From assembly GCA_019417325.1 (NCBI GenBank), contig DXVO01000030.1:62001-126000 (forward strand): a stretch of 64,000 nucleotides of DNA, written 5' to 3'. Every line of letters starts with the position of its first letter. Within the stretch, counting starts at the first letter, position 1. This stretch comes from Parabacteroides sp. Its GTDB lineage: Bacteria; Bacteroidota; Bacteroidia; Bacteroidales; Tannerellaceae. The translations under genes were made by a program, and so were the position numbers. Under the pieces are notes generated by a model. That model was not told where the DNA came from, searched no databases, and saw nothing but the letters and a program-made list of their open reading frames with translations. Below, piece after piece: positions 18,319 through 27,365 of this stretch.

Positions 18319-19764
18319 ATGTCTGATACAAAAAAAGAACTTCTCTCCGGAGTATTATATACTGCAATCTCTAAATATTCAGGGATCATTATATCTTTAG
18401 TTGTTGCCGGGATACTTGCGCGCTTAATTGCTCCTGAAGAATTCGGAATAGTAGCCATTGCTACTGTAATCATCGCTTTCTTTAATGTTTTCAGTGATTT
18501 AGGAATTGCACCAGCCATCATTCAAAACAAAGAATTATCAGAAAAAGACCTTCACCATATCTTCACTTTTACCATCTGGCTGGGAATTGGTATTTCTTTT
18601 CTGTTTTTCCTGTCCTCATGGCCTATATCCTGGTTTTATAAGCAGCATACTTTATTAACTATTTGCCAGTTGCTTAGCATCAATCTTTTCTTTGCTGCCA
18701 TAAATATTGTACCTAATGCATTATTATATAAAAACAAAGAATTTAAGTTTATCGCATATCGCAGTTTAGCAATCCAGACTATCGGAGGGTGTATTGCCAT
18801 CATTGCAGCACTATCGGGAGCTAGACTATATGCACTGATTATCAATCCTATCCTATCGAGTATTCTTATTTTCATTATCTCTTTTCAGAAAAAGCCACAG
18901 AAAATATGCAGAGGATTTGGATTACAAGCCATGAAAAAAATATTCACCTTCTCCGCATACCAGTTTTTATTCAATGTAATCAATTATTTCAGTAGAAATT
19001 TAGATAAATTGCTAATCGGCAAATATATGAATATGAGCGAACTAGGGTATTATGAAAAGTCTTACCGCCTGATGATGCTTCCTTTGCAAAACATCACCCA
19101 TGTTATTTCTCCGGTAATACATCCTGTTTTTTCAAATTTTCAGAACGATCTGAAAAAACTGTCCTCTTCCTACGAAAAAGTGATACGGTTCCTTGCCTTC
19201 ATCGGTTTTCCCTTGTCCGTACTCCTTTGGTTTTGTGCACGTGAGATTACTTTAATTATTTTCGGGGCACACTGGGAACCATCTGTTCCTGTATTTCAAA
19301 TACTATCCATGTCTGTCGGCATACAAATCATATTATCTACCTCAGGTTCCATATTCCAGGCTGCAAACGATACAAAAAGTTTATTCCTGTGCGGAGTATT
19401 CTCCACTATATTCAATATAGGAGGTCTCATTACGGGCCTTTTCCTATTCAAAACACTTGAAGCAGTAGCCTACTGCATTTGCATAACATTTACTATTAAT
19501 TTCGTACTGTGTTATATCTGGATGTATAAAATAACATTCAAACAGACAATGACATCCTTCTGGAAGCAACTTGTTTCCCCTATTTTGATGAGTATCATCC
19601 TGATCACTGTCTTGTTGCCTATAAACCAATTATGTCATTATTTACCGATACTGGTATCTGCCTTGATAAAAGGGATATCCTGTATGCTTGTATCGGTTCT
19701 ATACATTCAACTAAGTAAAGAATACGACATTATCCACTTACTCAAATCCAAATTACACAAATGA
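18319..19764 (+). CDS. Wzx-like polysaccharide flippase (MOP superfamily)
   Basis: 481 residues with about 12-14 membrane helices. The N-terminus (LLSGVLYTAISKYSGIIISLVVAGILARLIAPEEFGIVAIAT, in overlapping pieces) is typical of PST/MATE-like flippases, as is the FSRNLDKLLIGKYMNMSELGYYEKSYRL region in the middle. It would move the lipid-linked EPS unit across the inner membrane for the Wzy polymerase. The stop and the next start overlap as ATGA, implying coupled translation. Confidence 0.9.
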   Translation: MSDTKKELLSGVLYTAISKYSGIIISLVVAGILARLIAPEEFGIVAIATVIIAFFNVFSDLGIAPAIIQNKELSEKDLHHIFTFTIWLGIGISFLFFLSSWPISWFYKQHTLLTICQLLSINLFFAAINIVPNALLYKNKEFKFIAYRSLAIQTIGGCIAIIAALSGARLYALIINPILSSILIFIISFQKKPQKICRGFGLQAMKKIFTFSAYQFLFNVINYFSRNLDKLLIGKYMNMSELGYYEKSYRLMMLPLQNITHVISPVIHPVFSNFQNDLKKLSSSYEKVIRFLAFIGFPLSVLLWFCAREITLIIFGAHWEPSVPVFQILSMSVGIQIILSTSGSIFQAANDTKSLFLCGVFSTIFNIGGLITGLFLFKTLEAVAYCICITFTINFVLCYIWMYKITFKQTMTSFWKQLVSPILMSIILITVLLPINQLCHYLPILVSALIKGISCMLVSVLYIQLSKEYDIIHLLKSKLHK

Positions 19765-20888
19765 AAGCTCTATTCCTCATATTCCATGGTTTTAATCCGG
19801 CAAACGGCATTAGCAAGAAAATCCATTATCAGGTAAATGCGTTTAGAGAATGCGGACTTGACATCAAACTCTGCTATCTACATGAAGAAAAAGGGAACAA
19901 ACAGCGAATGATAGATAATAAGATCCTTTGTAATTATGGAAATGGCATTAAAGGAAAAATATGGAAACGCATCGAATTTTCTTCTATTGTAAACTATGTA
20001 ATTAAAGAAAATATCCGTTTAGTATATATAAGATCCAACCATAATGCAAACCCGTTTACTATCAGTATGGTGAAGAAAATGCGGGAAGCTGGAATTAAGG
20101 TAGTGATGGAAATCCCGACATATCCATACGACCAGGAATATACAGACAAGAAAAAACTGATTATAGACAAACTATTCAGGCATAAACTGGCAAAACAGCT
20201 ATGCAATATCATTACTTTTTCTGACTGTGATACCATTTTCGGAGTCAACACCATACGCATTTCCAATGGCATTGATTTCAGCCAGATAAAACTGAAACAA
20301 ACAATCAATAACACCACAAAAGAACTCCACCTGATCGGAGTGGCAGAAATACACTACTGGCATGGTTTTGACCGGCTCATCAAAGGATTGGCTAATTACT
20401 ACAAAGAATCACCTGATTATAAGGTCTATTTCCATATGGTCGGAGAGTTTTTCGGAGAAAAAGAGAGAAATGAAATCCTTCCCCTACTCCAGGAACCACC
20501 ATTGAAAAAATACGTAATTCTTCATGGAGCCAAACATGGGGAAAAATTAGACCGGCTTTTTGAACAAGCCGATATGGCAATAGGCAGTTTGGCACGCCAT
20601 CGCAGTGGAATTACGTATATAAAAACGTTGAAAAATAGAGAATATGCAGCCCGGGGGCTTTCTTTTATCTACTCTGAAACAGATAGTGATTTCGAGAATA
20701 AACCTTATATTCTAAAAGTTCCGGCAGACGAAACAGCTATCGATATTCATAAAGTCATCGATTTCTTTAAACAACAAACACTCACGTCACAGGAAATAAG
20801 AAACTCAATACATTCCTTATCGTGGAAAGAACAAATGAATAAAATAGTAATGGCACTTGATTTGTATCCCGAAGAATCCGGGGAATAA
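19761..20888 (+). CDS. GT-B fold glycosyltransferase (GT4-like)
   Basis: 375 residues. The N-terminal domain (ALFLIFHGFNPANGISKKIHYQVNAFRECG) and the HYWHGFDRLIKGLANYY segment resemble GT4 enzymes. The usual C-terminal E-x7-E motif is replaced by SGITYIKTLKNREYAARGLSF, a variant seen in some Bacteroidales EPS transferases. It ends directly against the stop of the convergent glycosyltransferase, with no room for a terminator between them. Confidence 0.75.
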   Translation: MKALFLIFHGFNPANGISKKIHYQVNAFRECGLDIKLCYLHEEKGNKQRMIDNKILCNYGNGIKGKIWKRIEFSSIVNYVIKENIRLVYIRSNHNANPFTISMVKKMREAGIKVVMEIPTYPYDQEYTDKKKLIIDKLFRHKLAKQLCNIITFSDCDTIFGVNTIRISNGIDFSQIKLKQTINNTTKELHLIGVAEIHYWHGFDRLIKGLANYYKESPDYKVYFHMVGEFFGEKERNEILPLLQEPPLKKYVILHGAKHGEKLDRLFEQADMAIGSLARHRSGITYIKTLKNREYAARGLSFIYSETDSDFENKPYILKVPADETAIDIHKVIDFFKQQTLTSQEIRNSIHSLSWKEQMNKIVMALDLYPEESGE

Positions 20889-21776
20889 TCACCAGGAATC
20901 CGTCAGCCCTCTCCAAGTTCCTTTCCAAAGAGCGGCAAGATGTATCCACTCCAAGTGTAAAAGGTGGGACAGGCTATTCTTCAGTACAGGAAAGGTTAAC
21001 AGATAAATACATGATAATACTTTGGCCAGACCGTCCAAATTACGTCTTGCAAACAGCAAACGCGAACGCGTCATATAATACAGGCGAAGCGAACTACCAC
21101 GTTTCGCCGTCATACATTCTTTATGATAGACTACGGCAGCCGGTTCACACCAAAGCGTATAACCGGCTTTTCGAAATTGTACACTCCAATCCAGCTCTTC
21201 ATAAAACAGAAAATAGAGTTCCTGCATCAAGCCAACTCGGTCTATCACCTCTTTTTTCCCCATCATCGCGGCTCCATGTACATATGGAGTAATAATTGCG
21301 TGATCATATTGTCCTCTATCTATTTCGCCGGTTCCAATAATACGGTTACGTAAAGTTATTGAAGACAGAGAGGTAAAACCGGCAAATTGAATCCGTTCCC
21401 GGTTTTCCTCATATTTTATTTTTGGGGAGACCAATCCGACAAAACCGGCTTCCAACCGGTCCACTAACTTTTGAAGGAAAGGCTTATCTATCAGGATATC
21501 ATTATTTAAAAACAAGACATATTCGCCTCCGGCAAACGGATACCCTAAATTATTTCCTCCGGCAAAGCCGAGATTCGAAGGACTACGAACCACACAAATA
21601 TCCGGATATCTTTTTTGCAGATTTTCCGCTTCATTCTCCCGGGAGGCATTATCTACTACAATAATTTCATATGGATATGTCTCGTACATCTTCAGGGATT
21701 CAATCAATTCACAAGTATCCCTGAATCCATTAAAATTGACAGTAATAATAGAAACCTTCTTATTTAAGCATTCCAT
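20889..21776 (-). CDS. GT2 family glycosyltransferase on the opposite strand
   Basis: 295-residue soluble GT-A enzyme with VSIITVNFNGFRDTCEL, VVDNAS, FLNNDILIDKPFL (DxD-type site, about residue 95) and FYEELDWSVQFRKAGY. This is the common rhamnosyl/glycosyltransferase group with a C-terminal amphipathic helix. It is the only gene of the first EPS locus on the minus strand and has its own promoter signal, so it is expressed separately, or this segment was inverted. Confidence 0.87.
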   Translation of the reverse strand: MECLNKKVSIITVNFNGFRDTCELIESLKMYETYPYEIIVVDNASRENEAENLQKRYPDICVVRSPSNLGFAGGNNLGYPFAGGEYVLFLNNDILIDKPFLQKLVDRLEAGFVGLVSPKIKYEENRERIQFAGFTSLSSITLRNRIIGTGEIDRGQYDHAIITPYVHGAAMMGKKEVIDRVGLMQELYFLFYEELDWSVQFRKAGYTLWCEPAAVVYHKECMTAKRGSSLRLYYMTRSRLLFARRNLDGLAKVLSCIYLLTFPVLKNSLSHLLHLEWIHLAALWKGTWRGLTDSW

Positions 21777-21799
21777 TCTTCCGTTTTTTTTACTTTTTA

Positions 21800-21807
21800 C
21801 AAAAGTA
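21800..21807 (-). promoter_or_regulatory. -7 element for the leftward GT2 gene
   Basis: TACTTTTG on the minus strand, 24 bases before the start codon. The upstream -33 element is not obvious. Confidence 0.45.
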
Positions 21808-21906
21808 TATTAAATTCCATTACCTCTTACCTTTAACTAATATGTTTTTATTTCAAAAATAAAGAGCGAAAACATTTGTTTTTCATACGTTTTAGACAAA
21901 CTTTAT

Positions 21907-21914
21907 TATCTTTG
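21907..21914 (+). promoter_or_regulatory. -7 element for the UDP-glucuronate decarboxylase gene
   Basis: TATCTTTG is a perfect TAnnTTTG match 22 bases before the ATG. A TTTG lies 28 bases further upstream, longer than the usual spacing. It indicates a second transcript within the locus. Confidence 0.6.
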
Positions 21915-21936
21915 TCGCTTTATACACTCTCTTTAT

Positions 21937-22887
21937 ATGAAAACACCAATTAAAAGAATTTTAGTTACCGGCGGCGCCGGATTTATAGGGTCAAATCTTT
22001 GCGAACGTCTACTAAATGATGGGCATGATGTAATTTGTTTGGACAACTATTTCAGTGGTTCCAAAAATCATATCCGTCATTTATTGAATAATAATAATTT
22101 CGAGGTTATACGTCACGATATTACAACTCCATTTTTTGCAGAAGTAGACGAAATTTATAATCTGGCATGTCCGGCATCTCCGCCTTATTACCAGTATAAT
22201 CCGGTAAAAACATTAAAAACATCTATCTACGGTGCAGCCAATACTTTAGGACTTGCCAAAAGAGTAAAGGCTAAAATACTTCAGGCATCAACCAGCGAAG
22301 TTTATGGCGATCCGATTATTCATCCACAAGTCGAATCCTATTGGGGAAATGTAAACCCCATAGGCATTCGTAGCTGCTATGATGAAGGGAAAAGAGCCGC
22401 AGAAACACTTTTTATGGACTATTACCGTAAAAACGGAGTAAGAATAAAAATCATCAGAATATTCAATACTTACGGCCCCAACATGAGCCCGAATGACGGA
22501 CGTGTTGTTTCCAATTTCATTATGCAGGCTCTGCAAAATCAGGATATAACCATCTATGGAGACGGACAGCAAACCCGAAGTTTCCAATATATAGACGATT
22601 TAGTGGAAGGCATGATTCGCATGATGGCAACCGATAACAATTTCACGGGTCCGGTTAATATCGGAAATCCAACAGAATTCACGATGCAGGAATTAGCAGA
22701 AATGGTTATCAAACTGACAAACAGTAAATCAAAAATCATATATGAACCTCTACCTTCTGATGATCCGAAACAACGTAAACCGGACATTACACTCGCTCAG
22801 GAAAAATTAGACGGATGGAAACCTGTAGTGCATTTAGAGGACGGACTCCTACGGACTATTAAATATTTCAGACAATTTATTGATTGA
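21937..22887 (+). CDS. UDP-glucuronate decarboxylase (UDP-xylose synthase), SDR family
   Basis: Extended short-chain dehydrogenase of 316 residues that would convert UDP-glucuronate to UDP-xylose, supplying xylose or a derived pentose for the EPS. Visible are the NAD-binding GGAGFIGSNL, the UXS-type NLACPASPPYYQYNPVKT, catalytic TSEVYGDP and YDEGKRAAE (Tyr-x3-Lys), and FNTYGPNMSPNDGRVVSNF. These segments distinguish UXS from 4-epimerases. It begins a new transcript after the divergent promoter gap. Confidence 0.92.
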   Translation: MKTPIKRILVTGGAGFIGSNLCERLLNDGHDVICLDNYFSGSKNHIRHLLNNNNFEVIRHDITTPFFAEVDEIYNLACPASPPYYQYNPVKTLKTSIYGAANTLGLAKRVKAKILQASTSEVYGDPIIHPQVESYWGNVNPIGIRSCYDEGKRAAETLFMDYYRKNGVRIKIIRIFNTYGPNMSPNDGRVVSNFIMQALQNQDITIYGDGQQTRSFQYIDDLVEGMIRMMATDNNFTGPVNIGNPTEFTMQELAEMVIKLTNSKSKIIYEPLPSDDPKQRKPDITLAQEKLDGWKPVVHLEDGLLRTIKYFRQFID

Positions 22888-22895
22888 CATTCATA

Positions 22896-24083
22896 ATGGA
22901 ACATTTATATTATCCTTTCCAAATTCTATTTTGGGTATTTCTGGGTATTGTATTTTATACCTATTTAGGATATGGTATATTACTATACTTATTAGTTAAG
23001 ATAAAAGAGATTTTTTATCCTTTGAAAAAGAATACGGAAACGGTAGTATTACCGGATGTAACTCTTTTTATAGCTGCGTATAATGAAGAAAGTATTATCC
23101 ATAAAAAAATGGAGAATTGTCTTTCTTTAGATTACCCCAAGAATAAATTAAGAATTGTCTGGGTAACAGACGGTTCCAATGATTCCACCAATGATTTATT
23201 AAGAGAATACCCGGATGTAACTGTTTTATATCAACCGGAACGTCAGGGAAAAACAGCGGCATTAAACCGGGGGATGTCGTATATAACTACCCCATTTGTC
23301 ATCTTCACAGATGCCAACACCATGCTGAACCAAGCAGCTATTAAGGAGATTGTAAATCGATTTTCCGACGCGAAAGTAGGATGTGTAGCCGGAGAAAAAA
23401 GAGTTGAAATACAGAAGGTTCAGGGAGCTACAGCCGGGGAAGGCATCTATTGGAAGTATGAATCAGCTTTAAAAGATTTAGACGACCGTTTATATTCCGC
23501 TGTAGGAGCCGCAGGAGAATTATTTGCAATACGAACCTCTTTATTCGAAAAGATGCCGTCCGATACGCTGCTGGACGACTTTATCCTCTCTTTAAGAATT
23601 GCCGGAAAAGGATATAAAATAGCCTATTGTAAAAACGCTTATGCGTTAGAAAGTGCATCCCTGAACATGAAAGAAGAAGAAAAACGTAAAATCCGTATTG
23701 CAGCCGGAGGAATACAGTCCATCTGGCGATTACGTCATCTACTGAATCTATTCAGATACGGGACATTAAGCTTCCAATATATCAGCCACCGTGTGTTGCG
23801 ATGGACCATCACTCCTATCGTGCTCTTCCTCTTAATACCGATTAATCTGTTATTAGCCTGCAGCGGTTCCACACTATACATAACGATTCTGTTTTTACAG
23901 ATTTTGTTTTATATAGCAGCTTTTGCAGGACATCGAATGGAACAAAAACATATTCGGAACAAATTATTTTTTGTACCCTACTATTTCACATTTATGAATA
24001 TCAATGTCATAAAAGGCTTTTTTTATCTCTTCCATCATCAAGGTTCCGGAGTATGGGAAAAAGCGAAAAGGGTTGAAAAATAA
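22896..24083 (+). CDS. Membrane GT2 glycosyltransferase (poly-GlcNAc synthase-like)
   Basis: The ATG at 22896 (MEHLYY) is preferred over an upstream TTG that overlaps the UXS stop; it gives 395 residues. The N-terminal helix is followed by a GT-A domain with VTLFIAAYNEE, WVTDGSNDST, FTDANT (DxD-type) and LLDDFILSLRI (the DD catalytic position), then two or three C-terminal membrane helices. The QxxRW motif of processive synthases is replaced by RKIRIAAGG, so it may add single residues instead of polymerising. Likely the last sugar-adding gene of the locus. Confidence 0.85.
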   Translation: MEHLYYPFQILFWVFLGIVFYTYLGYGILLYLLVKIKEIFYPLKKNTETVVLPDVTLFIAAYNEESIIHKKMENCLSLDYPKNKLRIVWVTDGSNDSTNDLLREYPDVTVLYQPERQGKTAALNRGMSYITTPFVIFTDANTMLNQAAIKEIVNRFSDAKVGCVAGEKRVEIQKVQGATAGEGIYWKYESALKDLDDRLYSAVGAAGELFAIRTSLFEKMPSDTLLDDFILSLRIAGKGYKIAYCKNAYALESASLNMKEEEKRKIRIAAGGIQSIWRLRHLLNLFRYGTLSFQYISHRVLRWTITPIVLFLLIPINLLLACSGSTLYITILFLQILFYIAAFAGHRMEQKHIRNKLFFVPYYFTFMNINVIKGFFYLFHHQGSGVWEKAKRVEK

Positions 24084-24135
24084 AATATTTAGGATTTGAT
24101 TGTTCTGATATTCCTATTTTCTCGAAATTTATCAA

Positions 24136-24143
24136 TACTTTTG
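24136..24143 (+). promoter_or_regulatory. -7 element for the receiver-kinase gene
   Basis: TACTTTTG fits TAnnTTTG. It places the transcript start near 24150, which favours the ATG at 24184 over the GTG at 24154 as the start of the next gene. Confidence 0.5.
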
Positions 24144-24183
24144 TCAGTCGATAGTGGTTGATTATCAAAAAGACATAAAACAC

Positions 24184-25296
24184 ATGGAGAATTTAGCATC
24201 ACAATATAAGGTTTTAGTAGTAGACGATGTGCCTACAAATGTTATGCTTGTGCAAGCTATTTTAAAAAAGGAAGGCTACACAATTTTAACAACAGATGGT
24301 GGAGCCAAAGCACTACGTATTGCACAAGAAAAACATCCTAATTTGATATTACTCGACATTATGATGCCGGAGATGGATGGTTATGAAGTTTTGCAACATC
24401 TGAAAAGTAACCCTGAAACAAATGATATCCCTGTTATTATTATGTCGGCTCTGAGTGACATGCAAAGTATCGTAAAAGGTTATCAACTGGGTGCTATTGA
24501 ATATGTAACAAAACCATTCCAACGCGAAGAACTGGTAAAACGTGTTGCCCACCGCTATGAATTATTCAGTATTAAACGCATAAAACGAGAATTGGAAGAC
24601 ACTATCGAATCACGTGATACACTTTATTCCGTAATAGCACATGACTTACGTTCTCCTTTGGGTTCATTGAAAATGATGAATAACGCAATTCTGATGATGG
24701 TGGATAAAAAACAAGTTAGTGACGAAGTGTTCGAAATGCTCCAGATGATGAATAAAACATCGGAAGAAATATTCCAACTACTTGATAATCTGCTAAAATG
24801 GGCAAAGAACCGCTTAAACAAACAAAGCATATACAAACAAACTGTAGATATCAACGGTATCATTAATAGTACCGCTCAATTATTCATTCCTATGGCAACC
24901 CAGAAAAATATTCATATTACAATTGAAAATATGGATAGTGAACTAATGGGAGCTATTGATATTGACATGGTAAAAACAATTGTTCGTAACTTGCTGTCCA
25001 ATGCCATCAAATTCAGCTATGAGAATGGAAACATTATTCTTTCTTCCAAAGCAGATGGAGATTTCGTTATTGTAAGCGTAAAAGATGCCGGCAAAGGAAT
25101 CAAGAAAGAAGACCAGAGCAAATTACTTAAACAGAATACCCACTTCACGACCTATGGAACAAGCAATGAGAAAGGTTCCGGACTGGGTCTGATGTTATGT
25201 AAAGATTTCATCGAACAACATGGTGGCAAACTATGGTTCGAATCGGAAGAAGGCAAAGGAACTACATTCTACTTCTCTTTAAAAATCCAGGAATAA
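24184..25296 (+). CDS. Receiver-histidine kinase fusion protein
   Basis: 370 residues from the ATG (MENLASQYKVLVVDD). The order is the reverse of classic hybrid kinases: an N-terminal receiver domain (phospho-acceptor in LILLDIMMPEMDGYE; conserved lysine in VTKPF), then a HisKA dimerisation domain (VIAHDLRSPLGSLK, about residue 140) and a HATPase domain with RNLLSNAIKFSYENG, DAGKGI and GSGLGLMLCKDF. No membrane segment or sensor domain is visible, so it is a cytoplasmic relay. Lying at the end of the EPS locus, it may act with the lone receiver at its head (inference). Confidence 0.9.
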   Translation: MENLASQYKVLVVDDVPTNVMLVQAILKKEGYTILTTDGGAKALRIAQEKHPNLILLDIMMPEMDGYEVLQHLKSNPETNDIPVIIMSALSDMQSIVKGYQLGAIEYVTKPFQREELVKRVAHRYELFSIKRIKRELEDTIESRDTLYSVIAHDLRSPLGSLKMMNNAILMMVDKKQVSDEVFEMLQMMNKTSEEIFQLLDNLLKWAKNRLNKQSIYKQTVDINGIINSTAQLFIPMATQKNIHITIENMDSELMGAIDIDMVKTIVRNLLSNAIKFSYENGNIILSSKADGDFVIVSVKDAGKGIKKEDQSKLLKQNTHFTTYGTSNEKGSGLGLMLCKDFIEQHGGKLWFESEEGKGTTFYFSLKIQE

Positions 25297-25315
25297 AATA
25301 ATTTGATATATTAGT

Positions 25316-25355
25316 AAAAAAGCCACTTGGTTCGGATTGGACCAAGTGGCTTTTT
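25316..25355. terminator. Bidirectional terminator between the receiver-kinase gene and dnaJ
   Basis: AAGCCACTTGGT pairs with ACCAAGTGGCTT around a 9-base loop, with an A run before and a T run after, so it can stop transcripts from both convergent genes. Confidence 0.92.
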
Positions 25356-25378
25356 CTATTAATAACATGTATACGAAA

Positions 25379-26536
25379 TCAATCGAACATATGTCTGAAC
25401 TTGTCAAAAATTTTCTCTTTCACCGACTTTTTAGGTTGGAAATTAGGAGAGTTTTCCAAACCGTTCAGAACTTCTTTTTCTGAAGGCGACAAGGTTTCCG
25501 GAATGTATACACTCACATTTACCAGCAAATCACCGGTTCCATAACTGTTAACCGAAGGCAATCCTTTATTACGCAGGCGAAGCACTTTACCAGGCTGTGT
25601 ACCCGGATCAATTTTAACTTTCGCTTTACCATCCACGGTCGGTACCTCTACGTTCGTACCTAAAGCTGCCTGGGGAACACTCAATAACAGATTGTACAAC
25701 AAATCGTTTTCATCACGAATCAATTCAGGATGCGGTTCTTCTTCAACCAGAATCAACAAATCGCCATTCACACCGCCATGACGTGCTGCATTCCCTTTTC
25801 CGCTCATGGAAAGCTGCATTCCTTCCGCCACTCCGGCAGGGATATTGATTGTAATGACTTCCTCATCACGAACAATACCTTCGCCATTACATTCGGTACA
25901 TTTCTTTGTAATGATTTTACCTTCACCGCCACAAGTAGGACAGGTACTCTGTGTCTGCATCTGTCCCAATATCGTATTGGCAACACGGGTTACATAACCA
26001 CTACCGTGACAGGTATCACAAGTCTTGGCGCTATGCTCATCTTCTGCACCACTACCATGACATTTTGAACAGTTTACGTACTTCTTTACTTTGATTTTCT
26101 TTTCAACTCCGTTAGCAATGTCTTTTAGGGTCAGCTTTACCTTCACACGCAAATCCGAGCCACGATTCACACGACGTCCGCCACGTGAACCACCGCCAAA
26201 GCCACTGAAGCCGCCAAAACCTCCGAAATGTCCACCAAAAATGTCTCCAAATTGTGAGAAAATATCTTCCATAGACATTCCTCCACCGAAGCCGCCTCCC
26301 TGGGAAGCACCACCTACACCAGCATGCCCGAACTGGTCATAACGCTGACGTTTCTGAGGATCACTCAATATATCATACGCCTCCGCTGCTTCCTTAAAAT
26401 TCTCTTCAGCCTGTGCATCACCAGGATTTTTATCCGGGTGAAACTGAATTGCTTTTTTGCGATACGCTTTCTTTATTTCATCTGCCGATGCACTCTTTGA
26501 AACACCAAGCACTTCATAATAATCTCTCTTAGCCAT
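25379..26536 (-). CDS. dnaJ: Chaperone DnaJ
   Basis: Hsp70 co-chaperone that delivers substrates to DnaK and stimulates its ATPase. 385 residues with the full type I layout: J domain with HPD (FHPDKNPG, about residue 33), Gly/Phe-rich linker (about 73-125), a zinc-binding domain with four CxxCxGxG repeats (CSKCHGSG, CDTCHGSG, CPTCGGEG, CTECNGEG) and the C-terminal substrate domains. It lies 36 bases after grpE and is read in the same operon; dnaK is not in this window. Confidence 0.97.
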   Translation of the reverse strand: MAKRDYYEVLGVSKSASADEIKKAYRKKAIQFHPDKNPGDAQAEENFKEAAEAYDILSDPQKRQRYDQFGHAGVGGASQGGGFGGGMSMEDIFSQFGDIFGGHFGGFGGFSGFGGGSRGGRRVNRGSDLRVKVKLTLKDIANGVEKKIKVKKYVNCSKCHGSGAEDEHSAKTCDTCHGSGYVTRVANTILGQMQTQSTCPTCGGEGKIITKKCTECNGEGIVRDEEVITINIPAGVAEGMQLSMSGKGNAARHGGVNGDLLILVEEEPHPELIRDENDLLYNLLLSVPQAALGTNVEVPTVDGKAKVKIDPGTQPGKVLRLRNKGLPSVNSYGTGDLLVNVSVYIPETLSPSEKEVLNGLENSPNFQPKKSVKEKIFDKFRHMFD

Positions 26537-26572
26537 CTTTGTATTTGTCGTTATTTGCCTGTCTGCCGGTTA

Positions 26573-27157
26573 TTATTCTCCCACTACAACTTTAGCATGA
26601 CGGATTACCTTGTCGTTCAAAGTATAACCAGTCTGTACACAATCCAGAACCTTTCCTTTCATATCAGGATCCGGAGCAGGTATAATAGCAACAGCTTCAG
26701 CTTCTTCCGTATCGAACGGTTTGCCTACGGTTTCGATAGGCTTAACTCCCTGTTGTGATAAATACCCCATAAACTTATTGTAAATCAGCTCTATTCCTTC
26801 ATTAATAGCTTCTATATCTTCAGTCTTACGGATATTTTGCAGAGCACGTTCAAAATCATCAATAATAGGAAGAAGATGTGTCAAAGCACTTTCACCCCCA
26901 TTTTTAATCAACTCGGACTTTTCACGCAAAGTGCGCTTACGATAATTGTCATACTCAGCCATCAAACGGAGATGCGAGTCGTTTAATTCGTTATATTTCT
27001 TTTGCAACTCGTCCTGTTCGTCCGTCACATTGTCAGCAGCGCCATTTTCTTCTGCCGCATTTGCCGCTTCATTCTGCAAATTTGTCGCATCTTCAGTATC
27101 CTGAAGTTCCTGATTGCCTGCCATTTCTTCCTGTTTATTAAAATCTTTCTTACTCAT
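26573..27157 (-). CDS. grpE: Nucleotide exchange factor GrpE
   Basis: Exchange factor that releases ADP from DnaK. 194 residues with an acidic N-terminus, a long coiled-coil helix (ELQKKYNELNDSHLRLMAEYDNYRKRT in the middle) and the C-terminal beta domain including KPFDTEEAEAV and GYTLNDKVIRHAKVVVGE. It is the first gene of the grpE-dnaJ pair and has a promoter upstream. Confidence 0.96.
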   Translation of the reverse strand: MSKKDFNKQEEMAGNQELQDTEDATNLQNEAANAAEENGAADNVTDEQDELQKKYNELNDSHLRLMAEYDNYRKRTLREKSELIKNGGESALTHLLPIIDDFERALQNIRKTEDIEAINEGIELIYNKFMGYLSQQGVKPIETVGKPFDTEEAEAVAIIPAPDPDMKGKVLDCVQTGYTLNDKVIRHAKVVVGE

Positions 27158-27271
27158 TTCAAATTATATTTTTCTATTATTATTTAATTATCAATGGTAT
27201 ACGTACACTACAATAAATCCGTATCTTCACATACGGTTTCATATTGTAAGACTATTACACCTTTATACCAG

Positions 27272-27305
27272 CAAATATACTGCCAACTGCTTCTTATACT
27301 TCAAA
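27272..27305 (-). promoter_or_regulatory. grpE-dnaJ promoter
   Basis: TATATTTG (-7, 27272-27279) with TTTG (-33, 27302-27305) on the minus strand, 22 bases apart. Fits the vegetative Bacteroidales promoter, with no heat-shock inverted repeat seen. Confidence 0.55.
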
Positions 27306-27314
27306 AAATATCTT

Positions 27315-27322
27315 TACCTTTG
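27315..27322 (+). promoter_or_regulatory. -7 element for the PDZ protein gene
   Basis: TACCTTTG fits TAnnTTTG, 44 bases before the ATG at 27366. Confidence 0.5.
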
Positions 27323-27365
27323 CCTATGTTTGTGTTTCATATAGCATTATAATAAGATTTTGATC

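Noticed and set aside
21776..21937. Small RNA or riboswitch in the divergent gap before the UDP-xylose synthase gene
   Set aside because: The gap is AT-rich and explained by two promoters; no stable stem was seen.
26091..26342. Plus-strand proline-rich frame inside dnaJ
   Set aside because: It is the antisense of the DnaJ Gly/Phe-rich linker, which always yields proline-rich shadow frames.
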